Assembly (NCBI GenBank): GCA_937859515.1
Contig: CALMAK010000021.1
Span: forward strand, 1-64,000
Length of the DNA stretch: 64,000 bases
Source of the DNA: an uncultured Candidatus Saccharibacteria bacterium
GTDB taxonomy: Bacteria; Patescibacteriota; Saccharimonadia; Saccharimonadales; Saccharimonadaceae
Direction: 5' to 3'
A model generated the notes under the pieces. It saw only the letters and a list, made by a program, of their open reading frames with translations. It was not told the origin of the DNA and ran no database searches. Positions 43,045 to 51,121 of this stretch are shown piece after piece; position 1 is the stretch's first letter; each line of letters begins with the position of its first letter. Made by a program: the position numbers and the translations under genes.

Positions 43045-44571
43045 TTAATCATTCGTCTCCGTTACTTTATACCAGTCTGGTGCTTCGGCAAGATATCTCA
43101 GTATGTCATCCTTACCTAGTAAGCCTTTTTGAGCCCCAGTATGTTGCACGACGTTCATACTGTTAATCGGTGACCACGCCAGTGCAGTTTCGATCGTTTC
43201 GCCTGCGGCAATCGCCGCCACAAATGTTGATGAGAACGCATCACCAGCACCTGTTCGCTCAAACGGTGGCTGTGGGTCTGGATAGTTTGGAATCGTCAGC
43301 AACCTAGCACCATCGGATGCATATGATCCATTTGGACCATCAGTGATAACGACAATCTTTGGACCAATGTTATGGAGACCATTCGCGAGATTCTTCACAG
43401 AGTCATACGGCAATCCCGTAACGTCCATTGCTTCTTCCCGGTTCATTAAGACGATATCGCTGCGACCATAGAGCCCAGCCAGCTTCTCAGCACCCCATTT
43501 GAACTGGAATGTGCCTGGCTGTAACGCAAGCTTGATATCTGGGTTTCGATTGAGATAGTCAAGCAGCCCCTCGTGCAACGGCCATGAGTCCTCACCTAGA
43601 TAAGCAAGGTACACCCAGTCTGGTTTTGTTTCCGGGTCGCGCCACTCATAGCGGTACTTCTCACTCTTGACGAGCATCGTGCGGTCGGCCTTATATACAA
43701 GCACATACCAATAACTCGTCGCTTTATCCTCCTCGATAATCATAGGTTCAGTGGCAACATTCTCACTCTTCAGGTACTCTATTCCTTCACGCCCCGTGTC
43801 ATCACCTCCCACCCAAGCCATAAGGCCTGCACGGTAGCCCAGTCGTGCAATTGACACCGCAACATTTGGCGATGGACCAACTGATTTAACAATATCAACA
43901 CGCTCATACGGTGGTTTACGACCAAATGGTACCGCCAGCCATTCGGCATCACCTTCTTTTATGATTTTTGCCGCATCATCGCCTAGCGTAATAAATGCAT
44001 CGGTAAAGATATCACCAATTGCGAGAATATATGGTTGCTGCACAGATGTCTCCTCTTTATTATTAATCGCCTCGTCAATATGATGATAGTGATCATCCTC
44101 ATCCAACAGTAGGCCTATTTCTCGTGCCAAATTATGCACCATGTCTTCGTGTGTCCGTTCGTGTTCGGCATATCGTCGTACTAGCTCAGTGCGCAATCTG
44201 CGCTTCGCATTGCTTGTCACTCGCTTTTCATAGGGCAAATCATGATGATCGTTTTCAATCACATCCAAGATATTAAACGAGATAGGCCCCGTACCAATCG
44301 AACCAAGAATATACGACTGCGCTCCCAGCAGCTGTCTAGCACGAGCCTCATCTCTCCGAACGAGGGCATTCAACGCCTTGTATATTTCGACACCCGTTGA
44401 ATCAGTAGGATCAAGCCCTAACTCGCGCATTATGTGATTTGCCGAGTCAGTTATCTCACCAATAAGGCGCACATCAATACCAGCATTACCCGCCGCACGC
44501 TCAAGTCGTGCAACATTCATCAAGAAGAGCGGATGATCACTTGCTAGCAGATCCTTTAATGCCCGTGCCAT
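43045..44571 (-). CDS. PfkB-family sugar kinase with extra N-terminal helical domain
   Basis: This 508-aa protein is much longer than the usual 300-330 aa. Residues about 180-500 form a PfkB/ribokinase domain (ILAIGDIFTDAFI, PSPNVAVSIARLGY, catalytic ERTGAGDAFSSTFVA). Residues 1 to about 175 are a separate helical domain I do not recognise (LERAAGNAGIDVRLIGEITD, ELGLDPTDSTGVEIYKAL, and a His/Asp-rich linker DEDDHYHHIDEA). The substrate is unknown; the lid region differs from ribokinase. It is paired with a second, normal-length PfkB gene that ends where it starts (one-base overlap). Confidence 0.85.
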   Translation of the reverse strand: MARALKDLLASDHPLFLMNVARLERAAGNAGIDVRLIGEITDSANHIMRELGLDPTDSTGVEIYKALNALVRRDEARARQLLGAQSYILGSIGTGPISFNILDVIENDHHDLPYEKRVTSNAKRRLRTELVRRYAEHERTHEDMVHNLAREIGLLLDEDDHYHHIDEAINNKEETSVQQPYILAIGDIFTDAFITLGDDAAKIIKEGDAEWLAVPFGRKPPYERVDIVKSVGPSPNVAVSIARLGYRAGLMAWVGGDDTGREGIEYLKSENVATEPMIIEEDKATSYWYVLVYKADRTMLVKSEKYRYEWRDPETKPDWVYLAYLGEDSWPLHEGLLDYLNRNPDIKLALQPGTFQFKWGAEKLAGLYGRSDIVLMNREEAMDVTGLPYDSVKNLANGLHNIGPKIVVITDGPNGSYASDGARLLTIPNYPDPQPPFERTGAGDAFSSTFVAAIAAGETIETALAWSPINSMNVVQHTGAQKGLLGKDDILRYLAEAPDWYKVTETND

Positions 44572-45545
44572 TAGAACGGCTGCTCCGTAAGCGGCATTTC
44601 ATGCAACATAACATCCTTACTGAGGATGCCTTCTTTTGCTCCAATCTTCGTCACGACGGACGTTGAATTAGCGCTGGCGAAGACAATCGAATCCTTTAAT
44701 GACTTACCCTGAACCCATTGACTCAGAAAGCCGCTCGCAAACGCGTCACCCGCACCAGTTCGGTCGATAACCTTTACATCTTGGTACATACCTGCGCGAA
44801 CAATCGTCTTACCATCACTCGCAATCACACCATTTGGTCCATCGCTAATGATAACAACGGGGACATAATTTAGCCCATGGCGCACAAGCTCCTCAAGAGA
44901 TTCACCGTGTACGAGCTTTTGCATTTCCTCCTTGTTTACACACAGGATATCAATACTATCAAAAAGTGTTTTAAGCTTTTCTGGATCTGCCAGTTCGGTG
45001 CCAGCCGGATTGAACATTACTTTTGTATCATGTTTGTCGGCCTCATCAAGAATGTCACGTAACACTGTGAGGCTATTATCAGCAAGTGACGTAGGATAAA
45101 TCCAGTCATAGTCTTTAATCAAGGTAAGATCTAGTTTGCTTGTGTCGGTGCCAATTGTCTTTCCACGATGGTTTAGAATGGTGCGCTCGCCATTTGTAGC
45201 GATAAGGATAACTGAGTATCCTGCCTGGTAGTCACTACTCAGCTGGACATACTGTGTATTCACGCCTTCCACATCAAGCGTGTCAAGAATCGTGCGTGAA
45301 GCTGGATCATGCTCGCCAAGCACCCACATATATCCGACGTCTAGTCCCTGCCGTGCAAGGGTCACTGCTACGTTTGTCGCATTACCTCCCGTTGAGAAAG
45401 TAACGTCTTCAACTTCCATCTTGAGACCTAGGGGCAAATGTGTATACATTTGCTTGCCCTCTTGATGTGGGTCAAACTCATCACTGCGCATAAATACGTC
45501 TTGCGTACCTTTACCGATTGTCAAAATTGAAGGAACTTTGGTCAT
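44571..45545 (-). CDS. PfkB-family carbohydrate kinase
   Basis: This 324-aa ribokinase-like kinase has the N-terminal ILTIGKGTQDVFM, the glycine motif FSTGGNATNVAVTLARQG, and the C-terminal signature DRTGAGDAFASGFLSQW with the catalytic Asp. The substrate may be a sugar or sugar phosphate. In this operon the candidates are fructose-6-phosphate, sedoheptulose-7-phosphate or ribose (inference). It overlaps the aldolase gene by 4 bases and the next kinase by 1 base, so expression is coupled. Confidence 0.9.
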   Translation of the reverse strand: MTKVPSILTIGKGTQDVFMRSDEFDPHQEGKQMYTHLPLGLKMEVEDVTFSTGGNATNVAVTLARQGLDVGYMWVLGEHDPASRTILDTLDVEGVNTQYVQLSSDYQAGYSVILIATNGERTILNHRGKTIGTDTSKLDLTLIKDYDWIYPTSLADNSLTVLRDILDEADKHDTKVMFNPAGTELADPEKLKTLFDSIDILCVNKEEMQKLVHGESLEELVRHGLNYVPVVIISDGPNGVIASDGKTIVRAGMYQDVKVIDRTGAGDAFASGFLSQWVQGKSLKDSIVFASANSTSVVTKIGAKEGILSKDVMLHEMPLTEQPF

Positions 45546-46459
45546 ACTACGGCCTTTCCGGTGCTACCAAAGGCTTGGATTTTTTCTTCAACAACCGCCT
45601 GCACTGCGCCATACACTTCGGGCATCAATTTAACAATTGCAAATTCTTTTGGATTCTCGGCTAATACCTTCTCTAGCGTCGTTCGAAATGCATAGCGCAT
45701 GTCACTGTTAATATTAATCTTGCTCACTCCGATACGTGCAGCCTCTTCAAAAAAATGAAGGGGCGTACCTGAACCACCATGAAGGCTAATGTGACCCCAC
45801 GAAGGCATAGCCTCACGAATCCGAGCCAGCAGCTCAAGATCAAGCTCCTTAGGCACAGGGTACTTACCGTGAAGATTGCCAACTGCCGCAGCAAATGTAT
45901 CGATCCCCGTTTCTTCAACAAAGACCTTCGCACCCTCTGGAGTACTAAACGTCTTCTTGATTTCCTCGTAGTCGATCGTCTCTTCGTGGACATTTGAGCT
46001 ACCACCAAAGTAATGCGGTTCACTTTCAACCAATGCTCCTGTAAATTTTGCATATTCGACAACTTCTTTTGTCTTAGCAATAATCTCCTCGTCGGCTGCA
46101 TCATGATTTGCCTGCGAGATATCAATATGAATAAATTCATATCCTGCATCAATCGCACGTTTGCAACTTTCAACAGATGGGCTATGGTCAAGATTGAGAT
46201 ACATCTCAATACCATATTCAACTTTATAATTATCAACAAGATCGCGTACATTCTCAAGACCCATCGCATCCACCTCGCCTTGGCTTACCTCAACAAGGAC
46301 TGGTGAATTTAATTTTTGCGCCGCGCGTGCAATCGCAATTAATGTCTCCTGATTGTCAATATTAAATGCACCTACTGCAAAATGCTGACTGCGAGTACGC
46401 TGGTATAGGTGACGTGCTCTCGTTGTATTCTCTCGAATTTGCTTGATAGTAAGACCCAT
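45542..46459 (-). CDS. class II fructose-bisphosphate aldolase family protein
   Basis: This zinc-dependent aldolase cleaves fructose-1,6-bisphosphate or a related ketose bisphosphate. The protein has 305 aa. Metal and substrate motifs are NLDHSPSVESCKRAIDAG, SEPHYFGG, GNLHGKYP, LHGGSGTP and KININSDMRYAF. AAGGAG lies 5 bases before ATG, within the end of the transketolase gene (9-base gap). In the operon it follows the split transketolase and precedes two PfkB kinases. Confidence 0.93.
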   Translation of the reverse strand: MGLTIKQIRENTTRARHLYQRTRSQHFAVGAFNIDNQETLIAIARAAQKLNSPVLVEVSQGEVDAMGLENVRDLVDNYKVEYGIEMYLNLDHSPSVESCKRAIDAGYEFIHIDISQANHDAADEEIIAKTKEVVEYAKFTGALVESEPHYFGGSSNVHEETIDYEEIKKTFSTPEGAKVFVEETGIDTFAAAVGNLHGKYPVPKELDLELLARIREAMPSWGHISLHGGSGTPLHFFEEAARIGVSKININSDMRYAFRTTLEKVLAENPKEFAIVKLMPEVYGAVQAVVEEKIQAFGSTGKAVV

Positions 46460-46468
46460 ATTTTCTCC

Positions 46469-47461
46469 TTAAAATCCTTGATGATATTTTGGTGTCTGCT
46501 CGATAAACGCACGAACATCCTCTGTAATATGTGGTGCGTCAAGTCGCAACGCAGGAAAGAGATCGCTCGGCATACCTGATTCGCCAAATCGCTCAACCAC
46601 ACCCAGACGCTTCAATGGCGTAGGGAGCTCTCCCGACAATAGCTCGGCAATCGCACCACCAAGGCCGCCAACAACTTGCGCCTCCTCGGCAGTCACAACA
46701 CGACCAGTTTTACGCACACTGGCAAGTATCGTTTCGTTATCGAGCGGTTTGATAGTTGGTACATGCACCACTTCGGCCGACAACCCTTGAGCCTCAAGGT
46801 TTTGCGCGACAAGTAGTAATGCATGTGTCATTGTACCCGTACCAATCAGGCTGACATCGTATCCTTCGCGCAACACATAGGCCTTACCAATTTCAAAAGG
46901 TGAATCTTCGGTACTAAAAATTGGTGTTTTCTCGCGCGCTAATCGTAGGTAGCTTGGCTTACCATTCTCGGCAATCGCTCGCGTCGCCTTCTCAGCCTCG
47001 ATACTATCGCCAGGTACAATCACAACCATGTGCGGCAGGACACGCATCAACGCAATGTCTTCAAGCATTTGGTGCGTCGCGCCATCTGGACCCGTATATA
47101 GTCCTGCATGGCTACCAATAATCTTAACAGGCTGCTCATTCAAACAAACTGTCGTCTTGATCTGCTCCCAGCTGCGGCCTGGACTAAACGCAGCATAACT
47201 GCTAGTAAATGGAATTTTACCGGCATGCGCTAGACCTGATGCTACGGTAATGAGATTCTGCTCAGCAATGCCCACCTGAATAAATCGATCAGGAAATGCC
47301 TCCTTAAACAGGTGCATTTGCGTACTTTCAGTAAGATCAGCACACAATCCAACAATGCTATCATTAACTTCGCCAGCCGCCCTGAGGCCGCGGCCATAAC
47401 CTGCACGAGTCGGCTCGAGCGCCGCATCTTCGTATACATTATCTGCAAGTGGGTACGTCAT
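46469..47461 (-). CDS. transketolase, C-terminal subunit
   Basis: This 330-aa protein contains the pyrimidine-binding and C-terminal domains of transketolase: CADLTESTQM, the catalytic Glu region FIQVGIAEQNLITVASGLA, FTSSYAAFSPGRSWEQIKT and SHAGLYTGPDGATHQ. It works with the N-terminal subunit encoded just before it to transfer two-carbon units between sugar phosphates, using thiamine diphosphate. The ATG at 47459-47461 overlaps the preceding stop (TAATG); an ATG two codons earlier (47467) is also possible. Confidence 0.93.
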   Translation of the reverse strand: MTYPLADNVYEDAALEPTRAGYGRGLRAAGEVNDSIVGLCADLTESTQMHLFKEAFPDRFIQVGIAEQNLITVASGLAHAGKIPFTSSYAAFSPGRSWEQIKTTVCLNEQPVKIIGSHAGLYTGPDGATHQMLEDIALMRVLPHMVVIVPGDSIEAEKATRAIAENGKPSYLRLAREKTPIFSTEDSPFEIGKAYVLREGYDVSLIGTGTMTHALLLVAQNLEAQGLSAEVVHVPTIKPLDNETILASVRKTGRVVTAEEAQVVGGLGGAIAELLSGELPTPLKRLGVVERFGESGMPSDLFPALRLDAPHITEDVRAFIEQTPKYHQGF

Positions 47462-48345
47462 TACCATGCCTCCCCTTCGTGATTAATTCTGCCATCGAGT
47501 GTACGAAGCTTCTTGAGCGCATCCTTCGCTTGCTCGCTATTTGGCGGCATGCCATGCCATTTATAGTCGTATTCCATAAAATCAACACCTTTACCTGGAA
47601 TAGTGTGCGCTAATATTACGCTTGGTTTTGTCGTAATCGCGCGCGCCATACTGGCTGCATCAATAATGCTCTCGATGTTATGTCCATCGATCTCTTGTAC
47701 GTGCCAGCCGAATGATTCCCACTTTCCACGCAAATCCTCGAGCGGCATCACATCATCCGTACTGCCATCGATTTGAATATTATTACGATCAACGAAGGCG
47801 ATAAGTTGTGATAGTTTATATTTCCCTGCGAACATAGCCGATTCCCAAATATTACCTTCGTCCAGTTCTCCGTCACCCATCATCGTATAAACAAACCGAT
47901 GCGGTTGATTATCGAGATATTGCAACGCATACGCATAGCCGGCAGCTTGTCCCAGGCCCTCGCCTAACGGGCCACTCGTCTGTTCGATGCCAGGAAGACG
48001 CGTTCGCTCTGGATGGCCCTGTAAACGCGAACCAAACTGACGCAGTGTATCAAGTTCTTCAAGAGGAAAATACCCAGCATGCGCCATTGATGCATACAAT
48101 ACTGGGGCAATATGTCCATTACTCAAAAAGAATAGGTCTCGACCATCCCAATTTGGATCATTTGGACGATGATTCATGATGTCAAAATACAGTGCTGTAA
48201 AAATATCGGCAGTCCCCAAAGGTCCCGCACTGTGCCCACTGCCCGCCTTCTCGAGCATACTGATGATACTTTTACGGATTTCGTTTGCCTTTTGACCCAG
48301 CTGCGTCAGCGTTAATTGCCCACCCTGCATATTAAATAACCCCAT
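47461..48345 (-). CDS. transketolase, N-terminal subunit
   Basis: The thiamine diphosphate-binding half of transketolase is shown by SGHSAGPLGTADIFTALYFD, LSNGHIAPVLYAS, MGDGELDEGNIWESAMFAG and DRNNIQIDG. Split transketolases are common in archaea and CPR bacteria. ATG at 48343-48345 overlaps the rpe stop by 14 bases; a second in-frame ATG at 48328-48330 (MQGGQLTLTQL) lies one base after that stop and is an equally good start. Confidence 0.93.
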   Translation of the reverse strand: MGLFNMQGGQLTLTQLGQKANEIRKSIISMLEKAGSGHSAGPLGTADIFTALYFDIMNHRPNDPNWDGRDLFFLSNGHIAPVLYASMAHAGYFPLEELDTLRQFGSRLQGHPERTRLPGIEQTSGPLGEGLGQAAGYAYALQYLDNQPHRFVYTMMGDGELDEGNIWESAMFAGKYKLSQLIAFVDRNNIQIDGSTDDVMPLEDLRGKWESFGWHVQEIDGHNIESIIDAASMARAITTKPSVILAHTIPGKGVDFMEYDYKWHGMPPNSEQAKDALKKLRTLDGRINHEGEAW

Positions 48346-48976
48346 GTTTATTAATTTCTGATACCAGTGTAGCATAAGCCTGATTAGGATCGGCCGCGTT
48401 GGCAATCGCTCCACCTGCATTCAATACATCGACACCACCCTGCGTCAGCGTATATGCATTATCGGCGTTAACGCCACCATCCCAGCCAATTTCAGCCATT
48501 GGGTTAATCGCCTTGATAAGACGAACTTTCTCCAATTGCATCAGACTGGCCGTGCCACCGTATTGACCTAATGTACCTGTGAATACCATGACATGATCTG
48601 CCATCTTGATCGCTTCTTCAACCGTTGCAGGTACCGTCTCACGCAACAGTGATACGCCAGCCCTAATATCGGCAGCTTTAATTTTTTGCAAGACAGGAAT
48701 AATATCTGCCACTGCTTCGACATGAAAGATAATCGTATGAGGCTTCAGAGCAATCAGTCGATCAACATATTCAATTGGACGCGCTACCATGGCATGGATA
48801 TCGACCGTCCATTCTTTTGGCCACCAGACTTGGGCATCTGACATTAAAAAGGTCGGCGCAAATTCACCATCGGCAATATCGATATGTACGCGCTGTGCGA
48901 ATGGATGCAGACGCTCAACTGCTGCCTCATATTGCTCGGCAGACTCAACAGTGATGCAGGGGGCAATTACGCTCAT
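48332..48976 (-). CDS. rpe: ribulose-phosphate 3-epimerase family protein
   Basis: Rpe interconverts ribulose-5-phosphate and xylulose-5-phosphate. The 214-aa TIM barrel shows VHIDIADGEFAPTF, the DIHAMVARP strand, HVEAVADI and the phosphate-binding EIGWDGGVNADNAYTL. Key His and Asp metal ligands are present in these blocks, though the sequence is divergent from the E. coli type. Its ATG overlaps the rpiB stop by one base. Confidence 0.88.
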   Translation of the reverse strand: MSVIAPCITVESAEQYEAAVERLHPFAQRVHIDIADGEFAPTFLMSDAQVWWPKEWTVDIHAMVARPIEYVDRLIALKPHTIIFHVEAVADIIPVLQKIKAADIRAGVSLLRETVPATVEEAIKMADHVMVFTGTLGQYGGTASLMQLEKVRLIKAINPMAEIGWDGGVNADNAYTLTQGGVDVLNAGGAIANAADPNQAYATLVSEINKHGVI

Positions 48977-49428
48977 CAGGCGACCTCGTCAATCTGGGCA
49001 TTACGTCGACGAAACCGTGCAGCGCCAGCAAAAGGCGTCTTCAGCCATGTATCTATAATGTCCTTCCACTCTTTTTCGTCACCATCCAGTACACGGGCGG
49101 GTAGACAAAGAACATTACTGTCCGTATCATTACGTGTCACCTTTGCTTCTACCGCATCCCAAATAACACTTGCCCGAATACCCCTAAAACGGTTTGCTGC
49201 CATACTCATACCCTGACCGCTACCACAAATAAGAATAGCGCGTGGATCCTTATCATCATCACCAATGACTTTCAGTGCTGCCATTTGTGCAAATTCAGGA
49301 AAATCATCGCCAGGATCAAGCTCACCCTCACTCACATCTTCAATTTCGTGCCCGCGCTTAACAAGATAGGCAAATATTTTTTCTTTCAAATGATGGCCGT
49401 TATGATCGGCACCAAGATATATCTTCAT
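48976..49428 (-). CDS. rpiB: ribose-5-phosphate isomerase B
   Basis: RpiB interconverts ribose-5-phosphate and ribulose-5-phosphate. The 150-aa protein starts IYLGADHNGHHLKEKIFAYL, with the catalytic Cys in ILICGSGQGMSMAANRFRGI and the block TDSNVLCLPAR. It heads the eight-gene sugar-phosphate operon that runs to 42436. The promoter TTTACA-17-TATACT ends 6 bases before ATG, so the operon mRNA should be leaderless. Confidence 0.94.
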   Translation of the reverse strand: MKIYLGADHNGHHLKEKIFAYLVKRGHEIEDVSEGELDPGDDFPEFAQMAALKVIGDDDKDPRAILICGSGQGMSMAANRFRGIRASVIWDAVEAKVTRNDTDSNVLCLPARVLDGDEKEWKDIIDTWLKTPFAGAARFRRRNAQIDEVA

Positions 49429-49434
49429 GATTTT

Positions 49435-49463
49435 AGTATAAGCATTATCATTGTATCTGTAAA
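49435..49463 (-). promoter_or_regulatory. promoter of the sugar-phosphate operon
   Basis: On the minus strand TTTACA (49458-49463) and TATACT (49435-49440) have a 17-base spacer. The ATG of rpiB follows 6 bases after the -10. Confidence 0.85.
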
Positions 49464-49480
49464 GTTGTCGTGACTGTATA

Positions 49481-49509
49481 TTGACTTTTTCTATCTCATA
49501 TGCTATAAT
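49481..49509 (+). promoter_or_regulatory. consensus promoter TTGACT-17-TATAAT of the second GC-rich gene
   Basis: TTGACT (49481-49486) and TATAAT (49504-49509) are exactly 17 bases apart, matching the hexamers and spacing of the cassette promoter at 24.7 kb. The leader then carries a GAGGTG/CACCTC hairpin just before the ribosome-binding site. Confidence 0.85.
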
Positions 49510-49579
49510 AATTAAAGCTTAGGCTACCTCTTGCCAAAAAACAATCGAGGTGTCAAAGCGCACCTCAGGAAAGGAAGTC

Positions 49580-49939
49580 ATGAAGGCCCTCGCCATCATC
49601 GGCGCAGCATTCCATGTCGTGGTCAGTCTGATCGTCGCGATCGCTGCTCCAGTGACTTTTGAGGGCTACACCACCCTCATCGTCGCAGTGATCTTCACTC
49701 AGCTGCTGACGGCAGCAGTCGGCATCATCGCCATCATCCTCATCAAGACGCGAAAGTGGACAGCCCTACTGTGGCTTCTCGGCTTCAGCACTACCTACAG
49801 TCTCATTGATGTCGGATGGCGCGCCGGAAACGGTTTCGACCCGTCGGTCGTGCTGGTTATGGTGCTGTTGTACCTATGGCAGCTGTTCGGCATCGTCACG
49901 GCCATTCGTGGTCGCAATACCACCGTTCGTACTTCCTGA
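49580..49939 (+). CDS. GC-rich orphan gene, four-helix membrane protein of 119 aa
   Basis: I do not recognise the family. The protein is almost entirely hydrophobic, with about four membrane helices (residues 2-25, 30-57, 60-80, 90-112) and a short Arg/Thr-rich tail (RGRNTTVRTS). AGGAAAGGAAG lies 3-13 bases before the ATG at 49580; the frame is open further upstream but that part forms the leader hairpin. Codon choice is GC-ending (nearly all Ile are ATC; 35 of 60 bases at 49681-49740 are G or C), unlike its neighbours. It has its own consensus promoter and GC-rich terminator and lies between the rpiB operon and gapA. Confidence 0.75.
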   Translation: MKALAIIGAAFHVVVSLIVAIAAPVTFEGYTTLIVAVIFTQLLTAAVGIIAIILIKTRKWTALLWLLGFSTTYSLIDVGWRAGNGFDPSVVLVMVLLYLWQLFGIVTAIRGRNTTVRTS

Positions 49940-49944
49940 GGAAA

Positions 49945-49967
49945 GGGCGGGCCACATCGGCCCGCCC
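49945..49967 (+). terminator. GC-rich hairpin after the second GC-rich gene
   Basis: GGGCGGGCC and GGCCCGCCC form a perfect 9-bp stem with a 5-base loop, 5 bases after the stop. There is no U-run. A further CCCAC/GTGGG hairpin followed by TTATTTTATT (about 49981-50007) may complete termination in the plus direction. Confidence 0.75.
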
Positions 49968-49997
49968 CAACTCATTGCACCCCACCATGTACGTGGG

Positions 49998-51011
49998 TTA
50001 TTTTATTGCCTTGGCAACATCGGCTGTCAACTCAACAAGTCGATTACTGTAGCCCCATTCGTTGTCATACCAGACGGCGATCTTAATTAAGTTTCCGCCA
50101 ACTACCTTTGTCAGGAGTAGATCAACCACGCCAGAATGGCTATTGCCGATGTAGTCACGACTGACCAGCGGCTCTTCGCTCACACCTAAGATTCCTTGGT
50201 AAAAAGAATCTGCAGCCGCTTTTTTAAATACATTATTCACTTCTTCAACCGTAACATCACGTGACAATAGTGCCGTAACATCACTAATTGAAACCACAGG
50301 GGTTGGAACACGAATTGACAGCCCATCGAACTTACCCTCAAGCTGCGGCAGTGTCTTTGTTACGGCAATTGCAGCACCAGTTGTTGTCGGCACCATATTC
50401 TCAGCCGCATTACGCCCTTCACGGAGATCGCCTTTTGGCGCATCTTGCAAGGCTTGGCTCGCGGTGTAGCTATGAACGGTTGTTAAAAGCGACTTTTCAA
50501 CACCAAATTCAGCATCAAGTACCGCCATCACCGCAGCAAGACTATTGGTTGTACAGCTAGCGTTGCTAATTACTTCTGTTGCACTGCCAATTTTATCTTC
50601 ATTCGCGCCCAATACAATCGTATCAACGCCATCACTCTTCGTCGGACCACTAATGACCACACGCTTGGCACCAGCTGTAATGTGCTTTGACGCGCCCTCT
50701 TTATCAGTAAAGAACCCTGTTGACTCGATCACAATATCAACACCACGATCCGCCCACGGCAAGGCGCTTGGGTCGCGTTCAGCGAGCACCTCAATATGTC
50801 TGCCGTTAACGATAATGCCCTTCTCGTCATGTGACACCTCATGCTGATAGGTGCCATAATTGCTATCTCTCTTCAACAGATATGCCAGTGTTTTCGTGTC
50901 CGTCAGGTCATTAATTGCTACAATTTCAAGATCATCTCGCTCAAAAGCGATCTTGAAAGCATTGCGTCCAATGCGACCAAATCCATTGATGGCAAGTTTT
51001 GTTTGACTCAT
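49998..51011 (-). CDS. gap: glyceraldehyde-3-phosphate dehydrogenase
   Basis: GAPDH oxidises glyceraldehyde-3-phosphate to 1,3-bisphosphoglycerate with NAD(P). The protein has 337 aa: a Rossmann start AINGFGRIGRNAFKIA and the catalytic Cys153 in ISNASCTTNSLAA. The cofactor-loop residue after the second strand is VAINDLTD, and the Asp favours NAD. AGGAG lies 6 bases before ATG and a TATACT promoter at 51053-51058 gives a leader of about 35 bases. It is the glycolytic outlet of the adjacent operon but is transcribed separately. Confidence 0.97.
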   Translation of the reverse strand: MSQTKLAINGFGRIGRNAFKIAFERDDLEIVAINDLTDTKTLAYLLKRDSNYGTYQHEVSHDEKGIIVNGRHIEVLAERDPSALPWADRGVDIVIESTGFFTDKEGASKHITAGAKRVVISGPTKSDGVDTIVLGANEDKIGSATEVISNASCTTNSLAAVMAVLDAEFGVEKSLLTTVHSYTASQALQDAPKGDLREGRNAAENMVPTTTGAAIAVTKTLPQLEGKFDGLSIRVPTPVVSISDVTALLSRDVTVEEVNNVFKKAAADSFYQGILGVSEEPLVSRDYIGNSHSGVVDLLLTKVVGGNLIKIAVWYDNEWGYSNRLVELTADVAKAIK

Positions 51012-51121
51012 GTCATGCTCCTTTTTTTGTTTTTTCTAACGTGTTCGGTACCAGTATACTACCCATATAATGATAATGCTACAAAAAATCTCATCTACCC
51101 CTAAAATGATATACTGGTTAT

